A DNA stretch of 64,000 nt, from NCBI RefSeq assembly GCF_009569385.1, contig NZ_WBOF01000001.1, positions 5,185,501 to 5,249,500 on the forward strand, given 5' to 3'. The translations under genes were made by a program, and so were the position numbers. Each line of letters opens with the position of its first letter. Within the stretch, counting starts at the first letter, position 1. The notes under the pieces were generated by a model, which worked only from the letters and a program-made list of their open reading frames with translations, searched no databases and was not told the DNA's origin. Of this stretch, positions 26,502-34,854 are shown in pieces. Source of the stretch: Streptomyces kaniharaensis. GTDB taxonomy: Bacteria; Actinomycetota; Actinomycetes; Streptomycetales; Streptomycetaceae.

Positions 26502-27307
26502 GACTGTCCGCATCCCGGACGTTCGGCGTGCTGAGGGTTGCCTGGACCGGGTCGGCATGGAAGGCTCTGTAGCCGAAGGCCGCCCGGCCATGCCGTCGGG
26601 ACGGCCGGGCGTGGCTCCGTGCGGACGCCCGTCCGGCGACAGGCCTTTCGAGCACCTACCTTCGGCGCGCACCCTGCGCCGCCGAGGACGGACGGACCAG
26701 GGGGAGGGCGGCAGGATGGCCATTGGCTGGCGACGCGCTGTGGCGGTACCCGCCCCGGTCGCACTGGTGCTCACGGCCCGCCGTTACATCGATCACGCGC
26801 TGACTTGCAGCGCGTGCTGTCGCTGACACCGCCCGGCCCCTTCCTCGGTACGCCCGATCTGCCTGCGGCCCGCCCGGCCGCCGTCCGGTGTGCCGTCAAC
26901 CCGTCGACCAGGCCGGAGCGGGACGCCGGTAGCCGGTGTGTCCGTGACCGGCGATCCGACCCCGCCCCGCGGAGAAGACCACTTGTGATCCTTGCCCTTC
27001 CTGACCACGCCCCCGGAGCCGCCGGGGCTTTCACCGCGGTGCGCCACGGCGCGCCGTCCGGGCCGTCGAGCGGAAGGCCGGGCGGGCGCTTGCAGGCAGC
27101 GAGTTGCAACGCCGTGAGCCCGGGCCTCGCCGACCTGGAACCGTTCTGGCCCTCGCGGCAGCCGCACCTGTTCGATCAGACGTGTCCGGGCTCGCCCAGC
27201 GCGTCCCGGCCGTCCGCCCGCTGACTTCGGGTCAGCCCCGGCAGTACGCCCGGTCGACGCGCAGACGACTCCATCCCGTCCGTCACGCGCGAAATGAGCG
27301 GCACATC
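26478..27307. other. Long intergenic region without a confident gene
   Basis: These 830 bp hold several overlapping open frames but none with recognisable homology. A 36-codon frame at 26716-26826 (MAIGWRRAVAVPAPVALVL, ending CSACCR) has a GGGAGGG upstream and could be a small peptide; this is weak. Two TTGCAG-type motifs (26804 and 27091 areas) recur. The 3' part is probably the leader of the winged-helix gene. Confidence 0.35.
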
Positions 27308-27964
27308 ATGTCTTCTTCCTCCACGGCCACCCTGCCTCTGCCCGCCGCGACCCCGCACCTGCGCGCGGTCCGCTCTGCTCCGTCCGGCCCGTCCGGTTTT
27401 GCCAACTCGGGGGGCCGTCCCGTTCATTCGGTGCCGCCGCGGGTGGCCCCGCCCCTGTCGAGCGGCACCATCCCGCCGGTGCCGCAGTCGCTGCTGGCCG
27501 CGCTGCCGGAGGGGGCGACCGTCGTCGCCGGGCTGCCGCAGGGCACGCTGCCGGAAGCTCTTCTCGCCCAGTACGGTGCGCAGTTCGGCGGCGCGACCGG
27601 GCACCCGATGGTCGGGTATCTGGTGCTCGTACCGGCGAAGAGCCCGGCCGCGACCGTCCACCCGGTGCAGCCCGCCGGCCGCGGCGTCACCGTCGACACC
27701 GAGCGGCGCAACGCCTACGTGGACGGGCAGTTGCTCGATCTCACCTACCTGGAGTTCGAGTTGCTCGCGCACCTCGTCGAGCATCCGCAGCGGGTGCACA
27801 CCCGGGACCACCTGGTCTCCGCCGTCTGGGGCTACGGCCACATCGGCGACGGACGCACGGTCGACGTGCACGTGGCGCGGCTGCGCCGCAAGCTCGGGTC
27901 GGTCTACCGGGACAGCATCGTCACGGTTCGTCGGGTCGGCTACAAGTACACCCCGATGGGGTGA
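27308..27964 (+). CDS. OmpR-type winged-helix transcriptional regulator without receiver domain
   Basis: A 218-residue protein. The N-terminal 70 residues are Pro/Ser-rich; a middle segment (70-115, LPEGATVVAGLPQGTLPE, MVGYLVLVP) is of unknown fold. Residues 130-218 form an OmpR/PhoB DNA-binding domain (DLTYLEFELLAHLVEHPQRV, HTRDHLVSAVWGYG, GRTVDVHVARLRRKLG, VRRVGYKY). There is no phospho-acceptor receiver domain, so it is not a standard response regulator. Such orphan winged-helix proteins are common in Streptomyces. No good ribosome site is seen before ATG 27308. Confidence 0.85.
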   Translation: MSSSSTATLPLPAATPHLRAVRSAPSGPSGFANSGGRPVHSVPPRVAPPLSSGTIPPVPQSLLAALPEGATVVAGLPQGTLPEALLAQYGAQFGGATGHPMVGYLVLVPAKSPAATVHPVQPAGRGVTVDTERRNAYVDGQLLDLTYLEFELLAHLVEHPQRVHTRDHLVSAVWGYGHIGDGRTVDVHVARLRRKLGSVYRDSIVTVRRVGYKYTPMG

Positions 27965-28003
27965 TCGTCCGGTCGGGGAACGGGTGACCTGCGCACAGCG
28001 CGA

Positions 28004-28087
28004 ACAGATGACAGCCGAACAGATGACAAATGACAGCCGACAGATGACAGAGTCTGAAATCTGTCATCTGTTATCTGTTGGCTGTCA
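28004..28087. repeat. ATGACAG-family palindromic repeat, copy 3
   Basis: The longest copy. ACAGATGACA occurs three times in the left half (28004, 28019 and 28040 areas). TGACAGCCGACAGATGACAG (28031-28050) pairs with TCTGTCATCTG (28060-28070) and, past a 7-base bulge, TTGGCTGTCA (28078-28087). It lies between the convergent winged-helix and aldo-keto reductase genes and could serve as a bidirectional terminator. Confidence 0.85.
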
Positions 28088-28112
28088 CTGCCTTCAGTCC
28101 TCGGCCCGCCAA

Positions 28113-29102
28113 TCAGCGGCTCAGTCGGTCGATCTCCGCCAGCTCGTCGGCCCTCAGCGGCCCGCCGTTCAGTGCGTCGATGTTCTGGTCCAGCTGGGCG
28201 ACGCTGCTCGCACCGATGATCACCGACACCACCCGCGGGTCGCGCAGCACCCAGGACAGCGCGAGCTGCGCGAGCGTCTGCCCCCGTCCCTCGGCGACCT
28301 TGTTCAGTGCCCGCAGCTGCTTCAGCCTGGGCCCGCTGATGGCCTTCTCGTTCAGGAACTTCCCGATCGACATCCGCGAACCGGCCGGCACCTCGCCCGA
28401 CAGATAGCGGTCCGTCAACAACCCCTGCGCGAGCGGCGAGTACGCGATCAGGCTGGTCTGGGTGTCGCCGACCGCGTCCAGCACGCCCTCCTCGACGTGA
28501 CGGTTGAGGATCGAGTACGCGGACTGGTTCATCAGCACGGGCGTGCCCAGCTCGCGCAGGATCGCCACCGCCTCCCGGTGCTGCTCCGCCGGGTAGTTGG
28601 AGATGCCCGCGTACAGCGCCTTCCCGGAGCGGACCGCGCTGTCCAGTGCGCCCATCGTCTCCTCGATCGGGGTGTCCGGGTCGTAGCGGTGCGAGTAGAA
28701 GACGTCGACGTAGTCCAGCCCCATCCGCCCCAGCGACTGGTCCAGGCTGGCCAGCAGGTACTTGCGGCTGCCGCCGTTGCCGTACGGGCCGGGCCACATG
28801 TCCCAGCCGGCCTTGGTGGCGATGAACATCTCGTCCCGGTACGGGCGGAAGTCCTGCGCGAACAGGTACCCGAAGTTGCGCTCGGCGCTGCCGTACGGCG
28901 GGCCGTAGTTGTTCGCCAGGTCGAAGTGGGTGATCCCCCGGTCGAAGGCCCGGCGCAGCACCGCCCGCTGCACCTCCAGCGGTTGGGCGTCGCCGAAGTT
29001 GTGCCAGAGACCGAGTGAGACGGCGGGCAGTCGCACGCCGCTGCGCCCGGCCTTGCGGTAGGTCATCGAGGCATAGCGGTCATCCGAGGCGAGGTAGTTC
29101 AT
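28113..29102 (-). CDS. Aldo/keto reductase, L-glyceraldehyde-3-phosphate reductase-like (YghZ type)
   Basis: A 329-residue AKR with the tetrad Asp61, Tyr66, Lys97 and His138 (DLANNYGPP, IATKAGWDMWPGPYG, YSHRYDPDTP). It reads almost like E. coli YghZ/Gpr throughout, including SLGLWHNFG and GSRKYLLASLDQSL, so NADPH-dependent reduction of L-glyceraldehyde 3-phosphate or other small aldehydes is the best guess. ATG 29102 is preferred over 29111: it has GGCAGGA upstream and aligns with the YghZ start. Confidence 0.92.
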   Translation of the reverse strand: MNYLASDDRYASMTYRKAGRSGVRLPAVSLGLWHNFGDAQPLEVQRAVLRRAFDRGITHFDLANNYGPPYGSAERNFGYLFAQDFRPYRDEMFIATKAGWDMWPGPYGNGGSRKYLLASLDQSLGRMGLDYVDVFYSHRYDPDTPIEETMGALDSAVRSGKALYAGISNYPAEQHREAVAILRELGTPVLMNQSAYSILNRHVEEGVLDAVGDTQTSLIAYSPLAQGLLTDRYLSGEVPAGSRMSIGKFLNEKAISGPRLKQLRALNKVAEGRGQTLAQLALSWVLRDPRVVSVIIGASSVAQLDQNIDALNGGPLRADELAEIDRLSR

Positions 29103-29319
29103 GCCGGACATCCTGCCAGCCGGGTGCTCGGATCAAGACGAGTGCCCGAGCGCTGATATGACGTGAGGTGATGTGACGTGATGTTCGCCACCGGCCGCGA
29201 CGGAATGCGGCCCGGCGGTGTGGGGGAGACGAACGATCGACGGGCCGTGGCCGCCGGGGGGCGGCGCACGGCCCTCAGTAGTTCCGGTCGGTACGCCGTC
29301 GGGGAAATCCCTGGCCTTC

Positions 29320-29339
29320 TGTACCTACTGGTATGTACA
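29320..29339. promoter_or_regulatory. Candidate TetR operator
   Basis: TGTAC-N10-GTACA (29320-29339) has perfect outer arms and an inner TACC-TACT-GGTA inverted repeat. It lies 9 bp before the tetR-type start codon, so binding would block transcription of that gene; autoregulation is inferred. Confidence 0.6.
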
Positions 29340-29348
29340 GTGATCGGC

Positions 29349-29927
29349 ATGGCAACCCAGGACCGTCTCATCGAGAGCACCCAGGAACTCCTCTGGGAAC
29401 GCGGCTACGTCGGCACCAGCCCCAAGGCCATCCAGCAGCGTGCCGGCGTCGGCCAGGGCAGCATGTACCACCACTTCACCGGCAAGCCCGACCTCGCGGC
29501 CACCGCCCTGCGCCGCAGCGCCGAGCAGATGCGGGCCATCGCGGCGGCCGACCTCGCCGCCCCGGGCACCGCGTACGACCGCATCGCCGCCTACCTGCTC
29601 CGGGACCGCGACGTGCTGCGCGGCTGCCGGATCGGCCGGATGGCACAGGATCCGGACGTCATCGCCGACCCTCAGCTGCGCGCACCGGTCGAGGAGACGT
29701 TCGACTGGCTGCGCGGGCGGATCGCCGAGTTGATCGCCGAGGGTCAGGCGGCGGGCGAGCTCACCATGGGCGTGGACCCGGCCGACACCGCGGCCGCCGT
29801 GGTCGCCGTCGTCCAGGGCGGCTACGTGCTCGCCCGCGCGGCCGGGCGCGCCGAGCCCTTCGACCAGGCCGTCCGCGGCGCTCTCGGCCTGCTCGCCGCC
29901 CAGCGAACCGTCGACCGGACCGCCTGA
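29349..29927 (+). CDS. TetR/AcrR-family transcriptional regulator
   Basis: A 192-residue TetR protein. The HTH (residues 8-46) reads IESTQELLWERGYVGTS, then KAIQQRAGVGQGSMYHHF. The C-terminal domain has TFDWLRGRIAELIAEGQAAGEL, typical of the AcrR subgroup with TetR_C-type ligand domain. A palindrome overlaps its promoter. It lies 126 bp upstream of, and co-directional with, the DUF4865-CMD-phosphotriesterase genes and probably controls them. Two 21-bp tandem repeats (29959-30000) stand in that gap. Confidence 0.9.
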   Translation: MATQDRLIESTQELLWERGYVGTSPKAIQQRAGVGQGSMYHHFTGKPDLAATALRRSAEQMRAIAAADLAAPGTAYDRIAAYLLRDRDVLRGCRIGRMAQDPDVIADPQLRAPVEETFDWLRGRIAELIAEGQAAGELTMGVDPADTAAAVVAVVQGGYVLARAAGRAEPFDQAVRGALGLLAAQRTVDRTA

Positions 29928-29958
29928 CGACCCGCTCACGGAACTGCCCACCGAACCG

Positions 29959-30000
29959 CCCGCCGACCCGCCGGACCTGCCCGCCGACCCGCCGGACCTG
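29959..30000. repeat. Two 21-bp tandem repeats
   Basis: The unit starting CCCGCCGACCCGCCGGACCT at 29959-29979 is repeated exactly at 29980-30000, between the TetR gene and the DUF4865 gene. Confidence 0.9.
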
Positions 30001-30053
30001 CCCGTCCGACCTGACGGTCCGGTCGCCGACCGCCCAGCGGAGGAGAACCGCCC

Positions 30054-30644
30054 GTGCACGCCATGCAGTACGAGATCACGCTCCCCGCCGACTACGACAT
30101 GGGGATCATCCACAAGCGCGTCGCCGAGAAGGGCCATCTGCTCGACGCCCATCCGGGCCTCGGTCTCAAGGCGTACCTGGTCCGGGAGCGCGGCCGCGAC
30201 GGTTCGCCGGTCAACCAGTACGCGCCCTTCTACCTCTGGCGCACCGCCGAGGGCATGAACAGCTTCCTCTGGGGCCCGGGCTTCCGTGGCCTGAGCGCCG
30301 ACTTCGGCCGTCCCGTCGTCCGCCACTGGCTCGGCGCCGGACTGTCCCGCGGCACCGCGCCCACCGCAGATGCACCCGACGCACCCACCACCGCCATCCG
30401 TCGGACCATTCGCCTCCCCGAGACCGCCGACCCGGCTGAGGCCGTCGAGCGAGCCGTCGCCGAACTGCCCGGCCACCCCGCCCTGCACACCGCCGCCGTC
30501 GCGGTCGACCCCAGCCGCTGGGAACTGCTCCAGCTCGTCCTCTGGCGCGGTCCCGCCCCCGAGGACGTGCCCGGCACCCGCTACCGGGTGCTGCACCTGT
30601 CCAGGCCCGAACTCGACCGGCTGCCTGCCGGCCGCCACTGGTGA
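30054..30644 (+). CDS. DUF4865 family protein
   Basis: A 196-residue protein matching DUF4865 (MQYEITLPADYDMGIIHKRV, LKAYLVRERG, NQYAPFYLWRTAEGMNSFLW, split here as blocks). The fold is probably a ferredoxin-like dimeric alpha/beta barrel; no activity is established. GTG 30054 is chosen because CGGAGGAG (30037-30044) is nine bases upstream, whereas ATG 30063 is too far. Its TGA is close to the next gene's start, indicating an operon with the CMD and phosphotriesterase genes. Confidence 0.82.
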   Translation: MHAMQYEITLPADYDMGIIHKRVAEKGHLLDAHPGLGLKAYLVRERGRDGSPVNQYAPFYLWRTAEGMNSFLWGPGFRGLSADFGRPVVRHWLGAGLSRGTAPTADAPDAPTTAIRRTIRLPETADPAEAVERAVAELPGHPALHTAAVAVDPSRWELLQLVLWRGPAPEDVPGTRYRVLHLSRPELDRLPAGRHW

Positions 30645-30661
30645 AAGGACTCACCACTCCC

Positions 30662-31126
30662 ATGACCGCCCCGGCTCCGATGACCGGCCCCGCCTCGATG
30701 ACGCCCGCCGACCTCACCCCCGCCACGCTCGACCGCGAGGCCGGCTACGCCCTCCTCACCGATCTTGCCGGCCCGGTCGCCGCCGCCACGCTCGGCGGCC
30801 TGGACGGCATCGCCCCCGGCTTCCCGGACTGGATCGTGACGAGCCTGTTCGGCGGCACCTACCAGCGCCCCGGTCTCGCCCCGCGCGACCGCCAGGTCGC
30901 CAATCTGGCCGCCCTCACCGCCCTCGGCGGCGTCGAGCCGCAGCTCGCCGACCACGTCCGGAACAGCCTGCGGATCGGCATGACCAGGGAGGAGGTCACC
31001 GAGGTGATCGTCCACCTCGCCCCGTACGTCGGGGTGCCCAAGGCGCTGGCCGGTCTGCGCGTCGCCACCGCCACGTTCACCGAGACGCAGCAGGCGGACC
31101 AGCCGGTCGAGGCGGACCAGGCATGA
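30662..31126 (+). CDS. Carboxymuconolactone decarboxylase (CMD/AhpD-fold) family protein
   Basis: A 154-residue CMD-family protein: FPDWIVTSLFGGTYQRPGL, PRDRQVANLAALTALGGVEPQLADHV and REEVTEVIVHLAPYVGVPKAL, each conserved in the gamma-carboxymuconolactone decarboxylase branch. It lacks the AhpD CxxC pair, so a decarboxylase or tautomerase-like role is likelier than peroxidase. ATG 30662 is used with AAGGA twelve bases upstream; GTG 30641 would overlap the previous stop and is an alternative. Its stop overlaps the next start (ATGA). Confidence 0.87.
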   Translation: MTAPAPMTGPASMTPADLTPATLDREAGYALLTDLAGPVAAATLGGLDGIAPGFPDWIVTSLFGGTYQRPGLAPRDRQVANLAALTALGGVEPQLADHVRNSLRIGMTREEVTEVIVHLAPYVGVPKALAGLRVATATFTETQQADQPVEADQA

Positions 31127-32055
31127 CCCCCGCTGCACCTGCTGTGCGCACCGTCCGGACCGTCCTCGGCGACCTCGACCCCGCCGAACTCGGCGTCACC
31201 GACTCCCACGACCACCTCTTCATCCGCAGCCCCCAGCTCCCCACCGAGGAGCTCGACGACCAGGCCGCCGCCGAGGACGTCCTGCACGCCTTCGCGGCGG
31301 TCGGGGGCCGGTCGTTCGTCCAGTGGACCCCGTACGGCATGGGGCGCGGCGCCGCCGCCCTCGCCAGGCTGTCCGGCGCGACCGGCATCCACGTGGTGGC
31401 CGCCACCGGTGTGCACCAAGCCGTGCACTACGCCCCGGGCACCTTTCCGGCCCTCTACGACGGGCTCGCCGAACGCTTCGCCGCCGAGCTGACCACCGGA
31501 CTGCCCGGCGCTCCCCAGGGCGTCCGGGCGGGGCTGATCAAGGTCGCCTCCGACGTCGGTGCCACCACCGCGCACACCCGCCAGGTCATGGCCGCGGCCG
31601 CCGAGGCGCACCACGCCACCGGCGCCCCGATCGCCGTCCACCTCGAACCGGGCGCCGATCCGCACTTCGTCCTGCGCCGGCTCCACGCCCGGCACGGCGT
31701 CCCGCGAGAGCGGATCGTCCTCGGCCACCTCACCCGGCTGCCCGACGCCAGGCTGCACCGCGAACTCGCCGCCGAGGGCGTGCACCTCGCGCTCGACAGC
31801 CCCTCCCGGGCCAACCACCCAGCCGACCACCAGGCCTTCGACCTCATCGCCGACCTCGTCGAGGCGGGCCACGCCTCCCAGCTGCTCCTCGGCGCCGACA
31901 CCACCACCCGCACCGCCCGCAGGGCCGCCGGTCCCACCCGGCTGCTCACCGACCTCGCCCCGAGGCTCGCCCGAACCTTCGGCCCCGAACTCCCCGAACT
32001 CCTCCTCACCACCAACCCGGCAGCCGCCTTCGCCGCCGAATGGCGCACCCCCTGA
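31123..32055 (+). CDS. Phosphotriesterase-family metal-dependent hydrolase
   Basis: A 310-residue amidohydrolase-superfamily protein of the phosphotriesterase/lactonase branch. Binuclear metal ligands are visible: His29 and His31 (DSHDHLF), Lys140 (AGLIKVASD, presumably carbamylated), His173 (AVHLEPG), His202 (VLGHL) and Asp259 (LLGADTTTR). Most such proteins in bacteria are lactonases or sugar-lactone hydrolases rather than true triesterases. With a CMD protein and DUF4865 it may act on a lactone or enol intermediate, which is inference. Last gene of the operon. Confidence 0.88.
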   Translation: MTPAAPAVRTVRTVLGDLDPAELGVTDSHDHLFIRSPQLPTEELDDQAAAEDVLHAFAAVGGRSFVQWTPYGMGRGAAALARLSGATGIHVVAATGVHQAVHYAPGTFPALYDGLAERFAAELTTGLPGAPQGVRAGLIKVASDVGATTAHTRQVMAAAAEAHHATGAPIAVHLEPGADPHFVLRRLHARHGVPRERIVLGHLTRLPDARLHRELAAEGVHLALDSPSRANHPADHQAFDLIADLVEAGHASQLLLGADTTTRTARRAAGPTRLLTDLAPRLARTFGPELPELLLTTNPAAAFAAEWRTP

Positions 32056-32198
32056 GCCACCCTGAGCCGCCCTGAACCATCCCTGTGCGGCTCTCTCCTG
32101 TGGCCGAGTCCGTGCTCCCGGGTTTGAATCCGAGTAACCCCCGGTGGACCGCGCCCGGGCCAGGCCCGGACCACGCCCCGAGAGAGGCGGACTCGACG

Positions 32199-32858
32199 AT
32201 GTACTCGTGGCTCGCTCCCGCCCGGATCGCCGTCGCCGTCCTCGTGGCCGTCGCCCTCGGCTTCTTCGGCTACCACGCCGCGACCGACGCCACCGGGGTA
32301 CTGAACTACTTCAGCTACTTCACCAACCTCGCCAACATGGCCGGCGCCGTCGTCCTGGGCCTCGGCGGCTGGGCGGGCCTGACGGGCCGCCGCCCCGTGC
32401 CGGACCAGCTGCGTGGTGCGGTCGTGCTCTACCTGGCGATCACCGGACTGGCCTACGGCACCGGGCTCGCCGCGTACCCGGAGCCGCTGGTGATCCCGTG
32501 GGTGAGTGACGTGATCCACCGTGCGATGCCGCTCGTCGTGCTCGCCGACTGGCTGATCGACCCGCCGGTGCACCGCATCCGCCGGGTGGCGGTCCTCGGA
32601 TGGCTGGCGTTCCCGCTGGTCTACCTGGCCTACACGCTGCTCCGCGGCCACGCGATCGACTGGTACCCGTACCCGTTCCTCGACCCGGGCCTGCACGGCG
32701 GCTACCGCCGCGTCGCCGGGGCGTGCGTCCTGATGACGGCGGCCTTCGCCCTCATCGGAGCAGCCGTGGCCAGTGCGGGCAACGCCCTCGCCGACCGCCG
32801 TGACGCCCGCAACGGCGCGGTGCCACCGGGCCGCCGCGCCGACGCCCAGACGAACTGA
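32199..32858 (+). CDS. Pr6Pr family (FAR-17a/AIG1-like) six-helix membrane protein
   Basis: A 219-residue protein with about six transmembrane helices. The markers are YFSYFTNLANMAGAVVL near residues 38-54, DVIHRAMPLVVLADWLIDPP and YPYPFLDPGLHGGY, conserved in the Pr6Pr family and its FAR-17a/AIG1 relatives (intramembrane threonine/His enzymes in eukaryotes). Bacterial function is unknown. AGAGAGG (32181-32187) precedes the ATG. A palindromic repeat follows 77 bp downstream. Confidence 0.85.
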   Translation: MYSWLAPARIAVAVLVAVALGFFGYHAATDATGVLNYFSYFTNLANMAGAVVLGLGGWAGLTGRRPVPDQLRGAVVLYLAITGLAYGTGLAAYPEPLVIPWVSDVIHRAMPLVVLADWLIDPPVHRIRRVAVLGWLAFPLVYLAYTLLRGHAIDWYPYPFLDPGLHGGYRRVAGACVLMTAAFALIGAAVASAGNALADRRDARNGAVPPGRRADAQTN

Positions 32859-32934
32859 CCGCCGGTAAAGGCCAGGAGCCCGCCCAGCATCTGCCCAGAG
32901 CCCACCACGTGGCGGCGCTGCCACGGCACGGCGA

Positions 32935-32980
32935 ACAGATTTCAGATGACAGATTTCAACATCTGTCATCTGAAATCTGT
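32935..32980. repeat. ATGACAG-family palindromic repeat, copy 4 (perfect 20-bp hairpin)
   Basis: ACAGATTTCAGATGACAGAT (32935-32954) is perfectly inverted at 32961-32980 around the loop TTCAAC, and CATCTGTC follows to 32988. It lies 77 bp after the Pr6Pr gene stop and 145 bp before the next gene on the same strand. Confidence 0.95.
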
Positions 32981-33124
32981 CATCTGTCGGCCGTCGCCCT
33001 CGGTCGTCCGCCGCCCCGGCCCGCTAGGGTGGGTCATCGCGTGTCCCGACGGGGAACCGGGGGAGGTGCCCCGGATGTCCTAGCGGCGGGGGCGGGGAGT
33101 TCGAGGCGTGGGAGCAAGTAGGAC

Positions 33125-34267
33125 ATGGGTCTGACGAGCCACAAGGTGCTGGCGCTGACCGTATTGATCGCCGTCGTGATGATGGCCGGCACGGTCTGGC
33201 TGTGGCCCAGACTCGCCAGGAAGACCTGGCAGGCGGTGCTCGGCCGCATCGGCACGCTGCTCGCCACCCAGCTCGCCGTGCTCGCCGCGCTCGGCCTGGT
33301 GGCGAACAACTACTTCGCCTTCTACAGCAGTTGGGACGACCTGCTGGGCACCGGCGACAACGGCCCGGTGGTGATCCACAACAAGGCGGACGCCTCCGGC
33401 CGCCTGCTCGTGGAGACGATCGGCCACGCCTCCGTCCAAGGCGGCGGCGCGATGGGCCGCGAGCCCGGCCAGTCCGGCGAGATCCGCAAGGTGCGGATCG
33501 ACGGCGCGGTGACCCGGCTCTCCACCGAGGGGTACGTCTACCTGCCGCCGCAGTACTTCCAGCCGGAGTACGCGCAGAAGCAGTTCCCGGCGGTGATCAT
33601 CAGCACCGGCTTCCCCGGGCAGGCCGAGAACCTGATCACGCGCTTCAACTACCCGGGTGCGGCGCTCAAGCTGCTCCAGGCGGGGAGGATGCAGCCGACC
33701 GTCATGGTCCTGATGCGCCCCTCGCCGGCCCTTCCGCAGGACACCGAGTGCGAGGACATCCCGGGCGGGGCCCAGTCCGACACGTACTTCACCAAGGACG
33801 TCCCGGCGGCGATCGAGGCGAGCTTCCGGGTCTCCGCCGACCCGCAGGCGTGGGCCTTCATGGGCAACTCCACCGGTGGCTACTGCGCGCTCAAGCTGGC
33901 GATGCGCCACCCGGACGTCTTCCCGACCGCCGTCTCGCTGTCCGGCTACTACCAGGCCGCCGACGACCCGACCACCGGGGACCTCTACGGCGGGAGCAAG
34001 CAGCGCCGGGACGAGGCCGACCTGATGTGGCGGCTGAAGAACCTGCCGCAGCCGAAGGTGTCCGTCCTGCTGGCCGGCACCAAGAAGGGCGACGGCGACT
34101 ACAAGCGCGACACCGAGGCCTTCATCGACGCGGCTCGGAGTCCGATGAACGTCTCCTACAGCATGCTGGAGACCGGCGGCCACAACTTCGAGACCTGGAG
34201 CAGGCTGCTGCCGTCCTCGCTGGAGTGGCTGTCCCAGCACCTCAAGGTGCCGAACCAGGCGGTCTGA
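33125..34267 (+). CDS. Membrane-anchored alpha/beta-hydrolase (esterase D/antigen-85-like)
   Basis: A 380-residue protein with two N-terminal helices (about 8-28 and 42-62) and an extracytoplasmic esterase domain. The nucleophile elbow is GNSTGG (Ser249); KLAMRHPDVFPTAVSLSGYY follows as in esterase D and mycolyltransferase-like folds, and GGHNFETW carries the likely catalytic His. Its partners and substrate are unknown; a cell-surface ester or acyl-transfer role fits the topology. GGAGCAAGTAGGAC precedes the ATG. Confidence 0.85.
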   Translation: MGLTSHKVLALTVLIAVVMMAGTVWLWPRLARKTWQAVLGRIGTLLATQLAVLAALGLVANNYFAFYSSWDDLLGTGDNGPVVIHNKADASGRLLVETIGHASVQGGGAMGREPGQSGEIRKVRIDGAVTRLSTEGYVYLPPQYFQPEYAQKQFPAVIISTGFPGQAENLITRFNYPGAALKLLQAGRMQPTVMVLMRPSPALPQDTECEDIPGGAQSDTYFTKDVPAAIEASFRVSADPQAWAFMGNSTGGYCALKLAMRHPDVFPTAVSLSGYYQAADDPTTGDLYGGSKQRRDEADLMWRLKNLPQPKVSVLLAGTKKGDGDYKRDTEAFIDAARSPMNVSYSMLETGGHNFETWSRLLPSSLEWLSQHLKVPNQAV

Positions 34268-34276
34268 CCGTCCGCG

Positions 34277-34303
34277 CGGCCCGGGGACTCCGCACCCGGG
34301 CCG
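34277..34303. terminator. Hairpin between convergent genes
   Basis: CGGCCCGGG (34277-34285) pairs perfectly with CCCGGGCCG (34295-34303), between the esterase gene and the convergent MoaF-like gene. Confidence 0.55.
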
Positions 34304-34338
34304 GCACCCACTCGGACGACCTACCGCCGGCGTCCCGC

Positions 34339-34668
34339 TCAGGCCACCCGCTCCAGCGTCCCGGTGTGCAGCTCGCCGACCCGGCCGCCCTCGCCCTCGA
34401 AGGTCCAGAACGCGCGCACGGTCAGCCGGGCCAGGTCCATCACGTGGCTCACGGTGATGCCGCTCTGCTCGGTCCAGCTGACGAAGTACACCTCCGGCGC
34501 GACCTCGGCGACGTGCAGCTCCACGTCCTCCCACTGGCCCGCCGACTCGCCGAGGCCCTCCCAGCGCAGCCGCTTGCCGTCGGCCGAGTAGGCGTTGCGG
34601 AAGGCCGCGCCGTTGTCGGCCCGGAAGAGGTAGGTGCGGCCGGCGAAGGCGGGCAGGGGCGCGGTCAT
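34339..34668 (-). CDS. MoaF-related small protein
   Basis: A 109-residue protein with TYLFRADNGAAFRNAYSADG, LRWEGLGESAG, VELHVAEVAPEVYFVSWTEQ and VSHVMDLARLTVRAFWTFE. This pattern matches the lipocalin-like MoaF domain, a family first linked to monoamine (moa) operons in Klebsiella and Enterobacter and found as stand-alone proteins in actinobacteria. Function is not known; a small-molecule-binding barrel is likely. It is convergent with the esterase gene. Confidence 0.7.
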   Translation of the reverse strand: MTAPLPAFAGRTYLFRADNGAAFRNAYSADGKRLRWEGLGESAGQWEDVELHVAEVAPEVYFVSWTEQSGITVSHVMDLARLTVRAFWTFEGEGGRVGELHTGTLERVA

Positions 34669-34854
34669 GGTCGGACGGTTCCTCGTCTTTCACGGATGTG
34701 CGGCGCTCTTGTGCACTGCGGTGGATGTCGGACCTCCAATTTATCCGACCGGGCGAGCCGACCGGATGCACTCGGCCACACTCGGCCACCTCACTCCGCG
34801 AGGGCATCCGGGCGGCGACCGACGCGGGCTCCTCGGCCCGGGCGGCGTGACCGG

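Noticed and set aside
29325..30638. Minus-strand frame antisense to the TetR and DUF4865 genes
   Set aside because: Both plus-strand genes have clear family motifs; the antisense product is low-complexity.
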